Source: Patagioenas fasciata
Lineage: Eukaryota > Chordata > Aves > Columbiformes > Columbidae
Length of the DNA: 64,000 nucleotides
Direction of reading: 5' to 3'
Assembly: GCF_037038585.1 (NCBI RefSeq)
Contig: NC_092525.1
Span: 1,590,969-1,654,968 of the forward strand
The notes beneath the pieces were generated by a model. That model did no database searches, was not told the DNA's origin, and saw nothing but the letters and a program-made list of their open reading frames with translations. Shown in pieces: positions 42,998 through 57,453 of the stretch (its first letter is position 1; each line of letters starts with the position of its first letter). The position numbers and the translations under genes are program-made.

Positions 42998-44392
42998 GAG
43001 ACCGCCGCGGCAGTCCCGGGCGAGCGGTCGTGCCGCGTTTCGCGGGAACCCCGCAAAATAAACCCCAGAAAACAAACGCGACAAAACAAAAAAGCACACA
43101 GAGAGCCGCGGAACGAAAGCCGCACGTACAGGACACAGAACCCGCCGGGCCTCGCCCCGAGCTCCCGGCGAAGCGGCGCCCGACCCGCCACGCCACCGAG
43201 CCTGCAACCGCGCCTTCGCTCCCACCAGCTTCGCCAGCTCGGCCGTAAGGGCAGCGGGGAAACCGAACCGAACGCCTCCTCACCGCGCCGGCCCATCCCA
43301 CTCCCCCCGTTCCAACGGCACGGTCACCCTCGCCGCGGACGCAGTCACCTGCCGCCTCTTTCGCCGCTCCGTTCCCCTCGCACTCTCCCACCGTCCCGCG
43401 GCGGGAGGCTCCCGGCTGTCGCCTCCTTCCCCTCTGCCTTTCTGCCGCCTCCGGGGACCTCACGAAGGGCTGCCCTGAGCCGCCTACCTCCAGGTCCCCG
43501 GGCGCCGGTTGCAGCAACCGCTCCGCAACCGCCCCGACCCCCGTTCCCGTTAATTCCCGGTACCCACCCCGAGACACCACGGACCCGCTCGCCAGGACCC
43601 GCGCTGATTGGCTGCTTTCCACCCCCCCACACTGTCCCTCTATTGGATGCTCCGCCCCTCCGGCAAAATGATAGCCTGCCTAGGCACGTCAATCACCATT
43701 TTCTCCGCCTATCAGCGCTCGCAGTTTGGGCATGCACAGTAGGGAGGCAGCAGCACCCGCTCCCTTCCGCAACACGATTGGCTGCCGAGAACCAGTCAAT
43801 CACCATTCTCTCGGCCCATCAGTACTCGCAGTTTGCTCATGCGCAGTACGGAGCCTCCGACACCCGCCCCTCCGGCAATCTGAGTGGCGGACAGAATGGC
43901 AATTGACGTGCCTTGGCAGCCTATCAGCGATCCGCCCCCCCCCCCCAGCCTTCCCGCGCCATCTGATTGGCCCGCTCTGCACCCTCACCCGTCTGCTCTC
44001 CGCCCTGCCGGGACCCCCACGCCCTTTGCCCGCGCGGCTTCCAGCAGCCGCGTTTGAAAGGAAACAACAAACCGCGCTCCTTTGCTTTATGCTGACAAGG
44101 GGGGCGGGTGGTCACCTACCCTTAAATTCATTGTGAACAGAGAGAGCCCTAAGGAGCTCCGGCTGGCAGGTTTCTCTCCCCTGTGCCCGGGACCGAGGAG
44201 ACGCCGCCGCCTCCTGCCGCCGCCTCGCCCGTTCCCCTCGCAGCGGGGCCTCCCCGGGAGAGCCGGGGGCCTCGTTTTTTCCCGGCTGCTCGTCCGACCG
44301 CTGCCCCCCCCTTTCTGACGGGCACGACGCCGCCCGCAGTGGCAGAGTCCCCCTCTTACCCGCGGCACGGGCACCGGGCGCCGCTCCCCAGC

Positions 44393-44428
44393 TGCAGTTC
44401 CGGGCGGTGGCCACCAGACGGCAGCACC
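44393..44428 (+). promoter_or_regulatory. CTCF-like site C, copy 2
   Basis: Unchanged second copy of 9975-10010. Confidence 0.72.
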
Positions 44429-46877
44429 GAGCGCGGTCACGCAGCGCCCCCCGGGCCCCGCAGCGCGGGCGCTTTTTCTTGACCCGTGGGCAGCCTGAGC
44501 TCCCCGAACGCGCTTTCCCAGAGCCGCGCACATGGCAGACACACTGATAAAAGATAATAGCCCGACATTGCTAAAATGTGTTTTTTTCCTAAAGATGCCT
44601 TCTGTCCTAATAAAATACATTGCCTCTCCCTGTGCCCCGTGTCTTGTCTGCAGCAGTAACTCGGCTCGCCCGCAGCTGTGGCAGCTCTGCTGCTGCTACA
44701 GGGTCAGTTCCAGCCCTTACCCTCGGCTGAGCAGCAGCCGGGCAGGCGCTGCTGCTCTGGGCGCTGCGCATCCTTCAGGAACGGTTCTCAAACGATCCTG
44801 TGCAACGATGTCCAGAGCCAGGACCCCCGCGGCGGGGGACAGGAGCACACGGCCGGGCCCGTCCCGGCTCGGGGCTGTTTCCGCAGTCGCTGTGAGCTGA
44901 TCCGTGAGCTGGAACCAACCTCCCCATGCCCCGGCCCGGCCCTTTGTCCCCGGCTTTCCCAGGGCAGCGCAGCGGGCTGGGTCACACCAACTGTTCTCTG
45001 CTGGCACCACCCAGCCGGGTCACCTGTGTCTGCGGTTGTGGGGACACCCCACGGGCTCCCTGGAAACGGACATCACAGCACTGAGAGGGGGCGTTCAGGA
45101 GCCTCTGCGCTTTTGGGTTGGTTTGTTTGGGGTTTTTTTCCTTTTGTTGTTTTGATCGTTAGCTTCTTGTTGTCGGTTGGTTTGTTTTTAAGCTGTTACT
45201 CTATATAGCTCATCCATGGTGCTTATAGAGCATGGGTAAATCTACCCTGCTTCCTCACAGGAGACAACCATCTCGCTTTACAACAGGTGATTGAATCTGC
45301 TATAGAAAAGTTCAACCACCTCCTGTACAGCAAAGGATAAAAGAAAGTATGGATTTTTGTTGCATCTAATCCCCAATGCAAGTACCCATTAACAATACAT
45401 TAGCAGTGGGTTCCTTCAAATATTCACAGTGAAGGTAGTTCCTGGCACGATTGTATTAGCGTTCTTACTATTTTACGGGAGAAACACAGGGCACAGCTGA
45501 TTTTGCCCACGTGCAGCGCAGTGATCACACGGGTGCGGTGAACCGGGTGGAAGGCCCTAGAAAAGGAAAATCAGCCTCCGTGTGCAGGGCCAAAACAGAA
45601 ATCCTTTTCAAACTGTGCCATTTTAAAAAGCTACCAGGGGTATAAAGCAGAAAAAAGAGCAGTGAATGTGTATAATGACACAATTAGATGGTTCTCCAGT
45701 TCCATGATGTGCTCTTTTACTGACAGTGTCTGCTGGAGTGGATACCCTGGACACCAACAAGCGGGTCCTGGTGCTGTGCCCATGGTGATTCATCCACTGT
45801 GGCCGTGGGTGTTAGGCCCTGATACAATAGACACAAAACCTTGGGAGGGAGGTGATCACAGTAGAACGCTTAAAGATAATGAGCTAGCAGACTTGATTTA
45901 ATCTTTATTTAAAAATACACATGGCTGCTGTCTTTTCTACAGTTTAGGTAGGACGGGCTCCAATATCTCTATGAATTACAATACATGACAAAAATTAAAG
46001 GGGGAAAGCTCTATTTTTACAATGGTAAATACAGTCTAAATCAATTTGGGAAACAGGTAAAGGGGTGTAGCAAATGAGGCACAGACGATCCTGTTTTATC
46101 TCAGAAGGCTTTGGCGTATTTACAGCTTTAGGCACAGCGTGTCCAATCCCGTATAAAATGCACTGTCCATACCAATTCAGCCTGTCCCCCGATATAAGGA
46201 CATCAGGATGCCACCCTGCATTCACCAAGGGACAATCCTGATCTAATGTTCTCTGTGTATTCTACACCAATATCTGTTCGTCAACAAACCTTTTACTGGT
46301 TTCAATTTCTTTCCCTGATTGTCCTTTTTCAAATACAATGCGTATGTAACATTTTGTATTGTGTAATATGCATTATATAATAGACAATATATGATTTAAA
46401 ACATATATCTTACTATATATTACATGTAGTGCATTGCTATACTACACATCTCAAGGTATACCCACCCAGACCTGTGCAGCATATTAATATTCTTTACAGT
46501 GGCCACCATTAATTACAATATTCAATCAGATTCCCCCTGGTAGCTTTCCCCAGGGAGTCAAACGATCCTTTTCCAATGTCACAAAATACAGCCGGGGGGG
46601 ACTTCTTTCGAATCCCTCCTGTCCCTTGTCCACTACCTATTTCACAATCACAATAACAAACAATTGGTTAACCGTAAGTATTGGACTATAAAATCACCCA
46701 AGACACAAGTAACAACAAATCACTAAAGACACAAACAATTATACAATTGCTAAGGCACAAACAGCAAAATCACTAAAGGTACCTTTATCAAATTACTGTT
46801 CCCTTGTTTTTCTCTTTTATTTATTGTTTTCTCATTTTCCTCTTTAGTTTTTTATTTCTTTTTAATTTACCCAATTT

Positions 46878-47244
46878 ACCAAAATGCGCAGACCCAACGC
46901 GCTGGTGTTGCCCACGTCTCGCGCAGGCAGCCTGCAAACAAACCAGACTATGAAAGTGCCTTATCTCATTGATGGGGTTTTACCCACGTCTCGAGCTGGC
47001 CCGAGGATCCGTGATCCCTTCCGGGAATTCCCCGGTGCCGGCACAAGGTCCCAGAGATCCTGGGGTCCACGGGAGGTCAGGCAGATTATCCCATCCTCGT
47101 CGCCAGAAAACGATACCGAAAAGTCGGCAAACAGACTCTCTAACACTGTTTTGAAAGTGTTAAAAAGCAGGCACTTTTATTACGGCGCGCTGGGCACTCG
47201 GGGGATCGCTCCTCTAATCCAGCGTGCGTTCCGCTTTCCTCTGG
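46878..47244 (-). mobile_element. tRNA-Ser-primed retroviral 5' fragment, copy 2
   Basis: Second copy of 12460-12826, with the primer site at 47088-47105 and the same fusion to the integrase remnant. The chimera therefore predates the macro-duplication. Confidence 0.6.
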
Positions 47245-50200
47245 TTTTACATATCCTGGAACTCCTGAAACAGCAAAACACGCCAACCACTGTTTACAGA
47301 CGTCCCGTGCTCTTTCACCAGTGCGTGCAGCCGCAACGAGAAATCTGGAATGAGCGTCTACAGAAACACATACGTATTTACCCACTTCAGAACAACGCGT
47401 TACATCAGCTGGCCGTAATGTCAGTAATCCCTCCTGGATTAACACCCTCTTTGGATGGCACCGGTGCTGACTGTTGGCAATCAGGGCAGGACATAAGAAC
47501 GCTCCTGGCCTGATCCGTTGTAATTTGAAATTGTCGTTTTAACGACTTTGCATTCTGGTGAAAGAGTTTATGTGATAATTTACCTTGCTCCAAGGCTTTA
47601 GGCACAGTAAGCGGCACAGCTCGTGCATCGGCCCTCCTATTGCCTTCCACAAGAGGTCCTGGAAGGGCAGCGCGAGAGCGGATGTGCGCTGCATAAAAAC
47701 CATGACGTCTATGATTTATTAGGAACCATAGCATTCTCAATTCAGCCATCAAAAGAGGATTATCCTCTTCCTTCAGAAAAGAAGCTTCCAGGCGGTTAAG
47801 TATGCCAGCTGCATAATATGAGTCAGTTACAACATTCAAAGGCTCATTACAGAACACTCAAAAGCGATCCTAACAGCTGTCAGCTCAAGAACTTGTTTGA
47901 CCCTTGGTCTCCTTTTTCTACCTTGTGTTTGGAACACTGGGTATCTGAGTTTAGCCACATAATTACAACTTTACGTGAGCGACCAAAGGCATCAGTAAAT
48001 ACAGTCTTGTCACTTACTGGTCGTTGCTGACAGCAGCATTTGCCCTACAACGGTAAATTACCAATTTCAGCCCACAGTTTATGTTGGGGGTAATAAACTG
48101 ATATGTTCCCTGCATATGTTGCCAATGCAATCTGGAAATTCACATCTTCAGTTAATTACCATTGCAAATTCTCCTTTGTTGTAGGAATAAATATACATTC
48201 AAAGTCTGTCCCATACATAGCACATAAACATTCTCTGCCTTTAATTATTGGGTTTGCATACATTTCTTTTATTATCCAAACTGTTTTCATTGGTGTGTGA
48301 GCTAGAAAAACCCATTCCAACTCTTAAAGAATCACTTAATGACTTGTCCCATTGAAACGGTACTGCAAACGGTTGGACGGTATTGGCTATGAGTGCCAGC
48401 CAAACTGGCAGCTGCAAATTGCGTCCCCATCCCTATTTTTGTTCAACAGCATCGAATACTTTCTATATGGCCTGCTGAGCTTTGTCATCCAATACCTGAG
48501 TAGACAATAAATTCAGGTCTCCTTTCAAAAGTGTAAAAAGTAGACACAGTTCCTCTGTGGCAATGCCCAAAATAGGTCGGAGCCAATTTATGGCTCCTAG
48601 CAATTTTGTAAGTCATTTAAGGTCATGATATTATGGAATTTAAGAGGTACTGGCTAAGGAATGATTTCTTGTTCTGTTATTTGCCACCCCAAATATTTCC
48701 ATGGAGCAGTTTTCTGAATTTTTTCTTGTGCAATTTGTAATCTAGCCTTTTGTATAGCGTTACATAGGACTTGCATTACTTGTTGTAGTTCCTGCTCTTA
48801 TAACATGACAAGCAAGATATCATCCATATAACGACAGATACAAGCTGAGGGGTACAGCTTCCTCACAGGTTGTACAGCTGCTGCAACTACTGTCTTGCAA
48901 ATGGTTGGACTATTTCTCATCCCTTGTGGTGATACCACCCAATGCTATCTCTTCATAGGCTCCTCTTGATTAAGTGAAGGAACACAAAATGCAAATCTGG
49001 GGGCATCCTCAGGATGTAGCAAGGTGGCACAGGTGTCCATGCCATAATTTTGATTTCACCTTGATAATCAGAGTCAATTACTCCAGGTAAAACAAACAAA
49101 CCCAATTTGGTAGTAGATGATCAACCTATTAACAAAGCATGCACACTAGGCACTAAAGGCCCCCACACTCCTCTGGGAATAAGCAATACCACAGCAGTAA
49201 TTAATTATCATCACTGACGGGCTGGCAGCCAAGTCCAGCCCTGCACTTCCAGCTGTTCCAGGGAAGAGATCTCGGGTCATGAGTTTAGACTTGAATTTAT
49301 TTGATGGGGGTGGGGGAAGTCCTGTCCCCCACCTCCTGGGAAGGGTTAATTGGCTCCCCCTTTACATTAATCCTTGAATGATGTTCACTCACACAGTGCT
49401 TGCCCTTTCCCCATTTTGGACGATCTCTAGGAGGTACAGCCTTCGAAGTCTGGCGTGCATACTTTGTGTAATCTTTCTTTACACGACCCAGTGTCCCACA
49501 ACAAAAACAATTCGATTTCAGTTCTGTTCCCAATACTTGTAACTGTGCTGCTAAAGCAGCAGCTAGAGAGCTGGTATAATGTTCAGTTGACTTATGTTTT
49601 GACACACTCTCATATCTGCTATAGTACACCTTTCCCTATTCCCCAAATCCTGCAACACACGCTGACAATCAGCATTAGCATTCTCAAAAGCCAATTATTT
49701 TAGTAACAACTCATGCGCTGTGTCATTATCAATTTGTCTCTCCAAAGCAGTTTGCAAGCGGTCTAAAAACAGCGCATAAGGTTCCTGTGATCCTTGCAAG
49801 ATTTTTGAAAAGGACGTATTGGCATCTCTCCCAACCTCCAGTAACTTCCGAACCACTTTCATTGCTAGTTTTGCTATTACACCACATATATATCTCTCTG
49901 GGTTACGCAACTTGATTATCTGGCAAAGCGTGGGCACATTCCCCAGCTAAAGGACTGCAATCAATCCATCTCATCCGATATGCATTATCAACGGTCTCTA
50001 TAGTACAGTTCTCCCAAAAATCAGATAACTACTAGTCAATATACTGTATGGTTAAGATCATTTTCAACAAAGAACGCCAGTCATGTGGAGTAAGTTCGTA
50101 AGAGGAGCTTAATGCTTCAAAAATGTATAACAAATGATAAAGTAACCCCATTTTCTTTAGCTAATGTTGGTAATTCCTTTACAACATCATATGGTAGCTG

Positions 50201-51380
50201 CTGAAAGCCTGGAGATTGCTGTTCACAACAGATCACTGGGCATGCCGTAACCACTTTCGAGTCTCCTGTTTTCAAAGCCTCTTCTCTACATTTATCCCAC
50301 ATGGTTTAATTAGTGCGCACTTTCAGTTGCAAAGTAACATCCGGGGGGAATAAATCAGGCTCTTACTCTGGGTCCGTCGGGCCAGGATCAAGGGGCTTGT
50401 CAGGCGACTCCCACAAACCATCATTTGCCAAAAGTGTTCACTGTAGTGTACATGCAGGGGCTTTGTTATCAGCCAATCCTTTATCCACTACTACATCTGT
50501 GGTCAGTGCATTTTTGCCTAATCTATCTACAGGATCCCCCTCCTTCCCTGGCAAGGGAGGAGCAGAAGGTTCACAATTAGTTGCAACCCGCGCAACTACT
50601 TCCTTCTGAGTCGCTATTAAAGCAGACATAATTTTTGCCCAAGTAGATAAATATTCACAAGCAGCTTTATCTCCAGTTGCTGCCTGTTCATATAATTCTC
50701 GTTCAACTTTCTGCCATGCCTCCAACTAAAATGTTCCAGTTGTAGGAAAGTCCAGCACATGATCAGCAAGCCTTTCTTATAAAGTCATTAATCGGACTAC
50801 TGGTACATTGTGATTTTGCTTTCTTAATAAAAGTTGAAGGACATCTAGGGTTTGTTTGGTTCAAGGGATAACTTCCCTCCTATGGTTCCAAATTGCTCAT
50901 CTTTTCTTGCTGATGGGTGCACGCTGTGGTTTCTGTTTCCTGGCTCTGTTTCCCTGTCCTTGTTCAATTGGGCTTTGCCACCAGAACGGCTGCTGCCTTT
51001 ACAGCCGCACTCAAAGTCCCTGTTCGGGTGCCATTTGTAGTGAATGTGGCACCGACTCTCTTTTAAGGTGAGACAAGAGACATTTGTTACAAACTCAGGT
51101 TTGCATTTATACTCGCTATGATGCTTGCTCAAGCATTTGCTGATTTGGTAAGTTCGTCATAACATAAGTGATATATTGGTACTGCCATAAAAGCATCGTT
51201 GTCTATACCACAAGCTACCCCCGTCATCCCCCTTGATGTATCATTCCTGTACCAATCCCTCTGTCCTCGATGTATCACGTAGCATACAGTACATGCTTCT
51301 TGTGTTATTCCACTAATGATTGTTCTCACGCTGTCAACTCTCACAGTTTCTCATAGGCCCAATGTCAGAATACTGCCACA
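47245..51380 (-). mobile_element. Minus-strand class II retrovirus remnant, copy 2
   Basis: Second copy of 12827-16962: truncated pol (47245-49038), dUTPase piece (49178-49298), gag (49297-50883), tRNA-Lys site (51016-51033) and 5' LTR (51036-51380). All fragment translations I compared equal those of copy 1, including shared stops, so the virus decayed before the macro-duplication. Confidence 0.87.
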
Positions 51381-53617
51381 ATCACCTTTCTCCTTCCTTG
51401 AGCTCTCCTGACCTGCGGTTCCACCACTGTTGTCTTCTTTCTTGATCCCTCTTGACTCACAGGTGCCCTCCAATCCTCTTTCTCGATCACTCTTCCTCAC
51501 AGGTTCGCCTCCTTCCTTACTTTTCCTTTGCACGCTGCTCCACCTGAAGAGAAACACACAGAGGACTGAGCTACATCAGCCCCAGGGCACTACAGTCAGA
51601 CGGGGGCTGAATCTGGGGGCTGACACCTCCCCACACCCCACAGCGTGCCCGCCTTGCCTTGGCCCCGGCCCCTCACACAGCCCTTCCCCTCAGCTCTGCC
51701 CCTCCGCTGCAGCACAGCTTCCGCACATGCCCTGCTCAGGCTGGACCCCAGTTTCATGGGTTAGAGATATCATAGCTCAGTACAAATCCCCACGGTCCTC
51801 ACCTGCTGTTTGGTGCTTGTGGAGGGTCACACTCCCTGTGCCCCAGGACACTGGCCCTGCCCGGCCCTGCGGGAGTGTCTGGAGCTGCCGCTGGCTGGTT
51901 CTCCAGCTTTAGGGTCACCCGCAGAAGCCCGCTCTCCTCAGCTCTGCACACCCATCCAGTTGCGCCGCCCAGGCAAAGTCAGCTTCACCCTCTGCTCTAC
52001 ACCTCACCTGCAAACAACCAACTTTCAACTGACAACTGTCCAAAACCCACCGACAAACTCTCCAAATCTCAGCCTTTCGCTTGCAACTGCTGCCTCTAGT
52101 GCATCTCACAGACAAGCCTTCAAAATCCCCTCATCCTGCAATAATACTCCAGCACTGATCACCTGCGGGAACAACTACCACAATACCAGGCAAACACCAA
52201 CCAGTTCTGGCACGGAAATATCACTTTCTCCTCAAGATTCCACCCTACACCAACTGCTGACAAACACACGCTGTCCTCACCAAAGCCAAACGCTGCAACA
52301 ACCAGCGACAACTCAAATTTGCGTGGGCGGTGCAAAATTGCAGGGGTGAGCTAACGCAGAGCTGGGCTTGAAAGCTGCAGAGTGTGCACCCTGTGCTATA
52401 ACGTGGCGAGCTACTGCCATTCTGCCTTCTCCCTGGGAGAAGCGCGTGAGCAGAGGCTGCTTCAAGGCACGATGGGAACGGTTTGGTTCTCCGGGTCTCT
52501 CAGGGCGAGAGCGATAAATGTGATCTGTGTCGTGGCGCAGGAACTTCCCGTACACTTGCTCCTCCATTCGGTCTCGGGTGCTGCAAGAGAGGGAGCGAGA
52601 GATTCAGGGCAAGATTGACAACCTCGGCGTCCCCGTCCCAGCCACGGGTCACCCAAACCTGCAGACATCCCGGGAGGCCCCCTAAGATTTACACTCCCCT
52701 ATGCCCCACCCTTGAAGCCTGGACATCGCCAGAACCATAGAGCAAGTATTTCTTGAGGAGGCACCCAAAGGGTCCGTGTTCTCTTTCAGGCAGATGCTAG
52801 CGCAAGATTGCAAATCATCTCACAGCTACCAGGAAGGTAAAAAATAACGTCTTGAAATGGGAAAGGAACAGGTATTGTTTCTCTTCATCACCTCCCTCAT
52901 TGCCACGTTATCAAGGTCTCCCGCAATGTTCCACAGGAAACTTGAAGCTTGGAATTCCTGGTATTCTGAACCTGGGCAAGAAAGGAAGAAAAGCATGAGA
53001 CTGATCATAAAGAGGGTGGCTGCTCGTAACATGGAAAGAGCAGTAACAAGGTAAAAAGATATCACTTTTCCTTAGAGAGCTCTCAAAGCTGCCTGTTAAG
53101 GACAAGAAAAACAAACTTGTGACGGACCATTACTTAAAATCCAAGGCCCAGGAAGCGATCTAATGTACATTGAAACGCGGGCCACGAGACAGTGGAAGTG
53201 CCACGAGCTGAGACTGAAGGGACAGAGGATGAATTTCCAAAGAAGTTTAGGTTTCGATGTCAAAACGGAAAATTCTACGTCATTAAAATATAATGCAAAA
53301 GTCAGTGTAAAATCAAGTAAGGCAACGACTCCAAATGAACTCCCAGGCGCTTCAGTCACTCAGGAGATCAAAAATGCGGATCATTTCTCACCTGCCCACC
53401 TCCCAAACCCCAGCCTATGTCCCCTGCTTCCAGCTTACCTGAGCCCAGATTAAAGGAGGATTTCAGAGGCCATGCCAAGTTCTGCTGCTCCTCGTTCGGG
53501 TTGCCAGTCTTCCTCCTCGCTCTGGAATTGCAGGTCAACCGCCTTCCTGTTCTTCTTTGATTGACGCTGAGCTGCCGCGTTACCCGCTGCCGTCTGAGCG
53601 GATCTCGGGGAGCCTCT

Positions 53618-56600
53618 GGAACCGCCAGAGCGCTCCCCCCACCAACATTCTCTTGCCTTGTTTTCGGGGTTCCTCTTCACCAGCTGAGGCGCCCTCCCAC
53701 CCCCCGCCGCCCTCTTACCTTTTTCTAGAGGTCTCTTGAGCCACCAGCAAGCTCCCCCGCACCTTCCCTCAGCGATCTTGGCCCGCCAGAGGCCTGCCCC
53801 TCGTCAGCCTCCTCCCCTTTTCCTGGGTGCTGCTTGAACCACTGGTGGGCTCCCCTCCACCATCCTCTCGTCCTTTGTAGGGGAGTCTCGTGACTCACCA
53901 GAGCGCTCTCCGCCGTTGCCTTGCTGGGGTTATTGACACCGCTTGACTTGCCAGAGCGCTCCCCCTCGCAGTTCTCTTGTTGGATTTCTTGGGACCTTTT
54001 GAACCATTGGAACAACGGGAATGCTCCCCCCCACTGTGACCTTGCCTTTCTTCAGTGCCATCTTGACGTGCTGGAGCACTTCCCCGCGCCGTCCTCTTGC
54101 CTTTTACTGGGGAGTCTCTTGAATATCCACAGCACTCCCCCCTGCCATCCTTTACCAGATTTTTTGACACTTCTTGACATCTCGGAGTGCTCTCACTCAC
54201 CCTTGTCTTGCCTATTTTCAGGGCGCTCCTGTCCCGCTGGATGCTCCTCCCTGCTGTCCTATTGCCAGATTGAGAATTCTCGACCTGTCCCAGCGCTACC
54301 CCACCGTCCTTCTGCCTTCTAACTGGGAAGTCACTTGAAGAACTGGAGCACTCCCCCCTGCTGTCCTCTTGCCTTTCTTCACTGAGATTTTGGCCTGCCA
54401 GAGCACTCCTCCCTGTTGTCCTCTCACTGGATTTCTTGGGACCTCTTGACCCACTGGGTTTCTCCTCCTGCTGTCCTTTTGCCTTTCTTTAGTACAATCT
54501 CAGCCTGCTGGAGCGCTCCCCCTCGCCGTCCTCCTGCTGGATTTCTTGGAACCTCTTGACCCCTTAGGGCGTTCCCCCTGCCACCCTCTTGTGGTTTTTG
54601 GGGGAGTCTTGTGATCAACCAGGCCGTTTCCCCCCACCATCCTCTTCCCCTTTTCCTGGGTGCTTCTTGATCCACCAGAGTGCTCTCAAAGCTGCCTGTT
54701 ACCATCCTCTAACCATTCTCTTGCCTTTTTTGGTGGAGTCTTGTGACTCACCGGAGCGTTCTCCACCATTGTCTTGCTGGATTTGTTGACATCGCTTGAC
54801 CTGCCGGAGCGCTCCCCCTCACAGTTCTCTTCCTGGATATCTTGGGACATTTTGAACCACTGGGGGGCTCCCACCCGCCATCCTCTTACCGCATTTATTG
54901 AGACGTCCTGATCTGCCAGAGCGTTCCCCCTCGCCGTCCTCTTGCTGGATTTCTTGGGATGCCTTAAACAACTGTGGGGCTCCCACCCACCATCCTCTAA
55001 CCGCATTTATCGAGATTTCCTGATCTGCTGGAGCGCTCCCCCTTGCCGTCCTCTTGCTGGATTTCTTGGGATCTCTTGGACCACTGGGGGGGCTCCCACC
55101 CCCCATCCTCTTACCGCATTTATTGAGACTTCCTGATCTGCTGGATTGCTCTCCCCCTGGCCTTCCTCTTGCACTTTTTTGGGGGAGTCTTCTTCACACA
55201 TCCGAGCGCTCTCCCTCACCCTTGTCTTGCCTCTAGTCAGGGCGCTCTTCTCCCGCTGGAACGCTCCTCCCCGCCATCCTATTGCCAGACTGAGAATTCT
55301 TGACCTGCCGCAGTCCTGCCCCGCCATGCTCCTGCCTTCTGCCTGGGAAGTCACTTGAAGAACTGGAGCGCTCTCCCCCGCTGTCCTCTTGCCTTTCCTC
55401 AGTGGGATTTTGGCCTGCTAAAGAGCTCCTCCCTGTCGTCCTCTTGCTGGATTTCTTGGGACTTCTTGACCCATTAGGGCGTTCCCCCTGCCACCCTCTT
55501 GTGGTTTTTGGGGGAGTCTTGTGACCAACCAGGCCGTTTCCCCCCACCATCCTCTTCCCCTTTTCCTGGGTGCTTCTTGATCCACCAGAGTGCTCCCCTG
55601 CACCATTCTTTTGCCTTTTTTGGGAGAGTCTTGTGACTCGCCGGAGAGTTCTCCACCATTGTCTTGCTGGATTTCTTGACATCGCTTGACCTGCCGGAGC
55701 GCTCCCCCTCGCAGTTCTCTTGCTGGATTTCTTGGGACGTCTTAAACAACTGAGGGGCTCACACCCACCATCCTCTAACTGCATTTATCGAGATTTCCTG
55801 ATCTGCCGGAGCGCTCGCCCCTGCTGTCCTCTTGCTGGGTTTCTTGGGACCTCTTGACCCACACGAGCTCTCCTCCCCACCGTCTTCTTGCCGGACTTAT
55901 TGAGACTTCTTGACCCGCCAGAGTGTTCCCCCTCATCATCCTCCTGCCTTTTTCTGGGGATTCTCTTCAACAACTGAAGAGCTCCCCCGCACTGTCCTCT
56001 TCCCTTTTTTCTGGGTGATTCGTGAATCACCGGTGAGCTTCTCCTTACCACCCTCTTGGGCTTTTTTCAGAGCAACCTTGACCCATCAGAGCACCCCCTC
56101 ACCGTCCTCTTGCCAGATGTACTGAGGGTTCTTCATCTGCCACAGCGCTCCCCCACGCCATCCTCTTGCTGGATTTCCTGGAACCTTGTGAACCACTGGG
56201 GGGCTCCCACCCACCATCCTTTTACCGCATTTATTGAGACGTCCTGATCTGCCAGAGCGCTCCCCCTTGCCGTCCTCTTGCTGGATTTCTTGGGATCTCT
56301 TGGACCACTGGGGGGGCTCCCACCCGCCATCCTCTTACCGCATTTATCGAGACTTCCTGATCTGCTGGAGCGCTCCCCCTCGCCGTCCTCTTGCTGGATT
56401 TCTTGGGTCCTCTTGACCCATTAGGGCGTTCCCCCTGCCACCCTCTTGTGTTTTCTGGGGGAGTCTTGTGACCAACCAGAGTGCTCCCCCCCACCATCTT
56501 CTTCCCCTTTTCCTGAGTGCTTCTTGATCCACCAGAGTGCTCCCCTGCACCATTCTCTTGCCTTTTTTGGGGGGAATCTTGTGATTCACCGGAGCGTTTT

Positions 56601-57453
56601 CCACCATTGTCTTGCTGGATTTCTTGACACCGCTTGACCTGTTGGAGCGCTCACCCTCACAGTTCTCTTGCTGGATATCTTGGGACCTCTTGAACCACTG
56701 GGGAGCTCCCACCTGCCACCTTCTTACCGCATTTATTGAGACTTCCTGATCTGCTGGATTGCTCTCCCCACCGGCCTTCCTCTTGCACTTTTTGGGGGAG
56801 TCTTCTTGACACGTCCGAGTGCTCTCCCTCACCCTCGTCTTGCCTCTAGTCAGGGCGCTCTTCTCCCGCTGGAACGCTCCTCCCCGCCATCCTATTGCCA
56901 GACTGAGAATTCTTGACCTGCCGCAGTCCTGCCCCGCCATGCTCCTGCCTTCTGCCTGGGAAGTCACTTGAAGAACTGGAGCGCTCTCCCCCGCTGTCCT
57001 CTTGCCTTTCCTCAGTGGGATTTTGGCCTGCTAAAGAGCTCCTCCCTGTCGTCCTCTTGCTGGATTTCTCGGTACCTCTTGACCCACTGGGTCTCTCCTC
57101 CTGCCGTCCTTTTGCCTTTCCTTAGTACATTCTTGGTCTGCTGGAGTGCTCCCCCCCACCATCCTCTTGCTGGATTTCTCGGGACCCCTTGTCCCATATA
57201 GGACATTCCCCCCCACCACCATCCTGGTGTGTTTTTTAGGAGAGTCTTGTGATCGACCAGAGCGCTCCCCCCTTGACATCCTCTTCCCCTTTTTCTGGGT
57301 GACTTTTGAACCACTGGTGAACTCTCCCCCATCATCCTCTTGCCACATATATTGAGACTTGTTGATCCGCCAGAGCGCTTCCCCCACTGTCCTCTTGCCA
57401 GATTTACTGATACCTCTTGTCCTGTCAGAGCGCTCCCTCTCGCAGTCCTCTTT
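53618..57453 (+). repeat. 57-bp satellite array, copy B
   Basis: Second copy of the array at 19.2-23.04 kb with the same unit order and higher-order blocks, and only one evident base change (near 57213). Confidence 0.88.

Larger units (their letters stand above)
42848..44498. promoter_or_regulatory. CpG island 3, copy 2
   Basis: Second copy of 8430-10080, with the CCAAT block at 43604-43973. No differences were noticed. Confidence 0.65.
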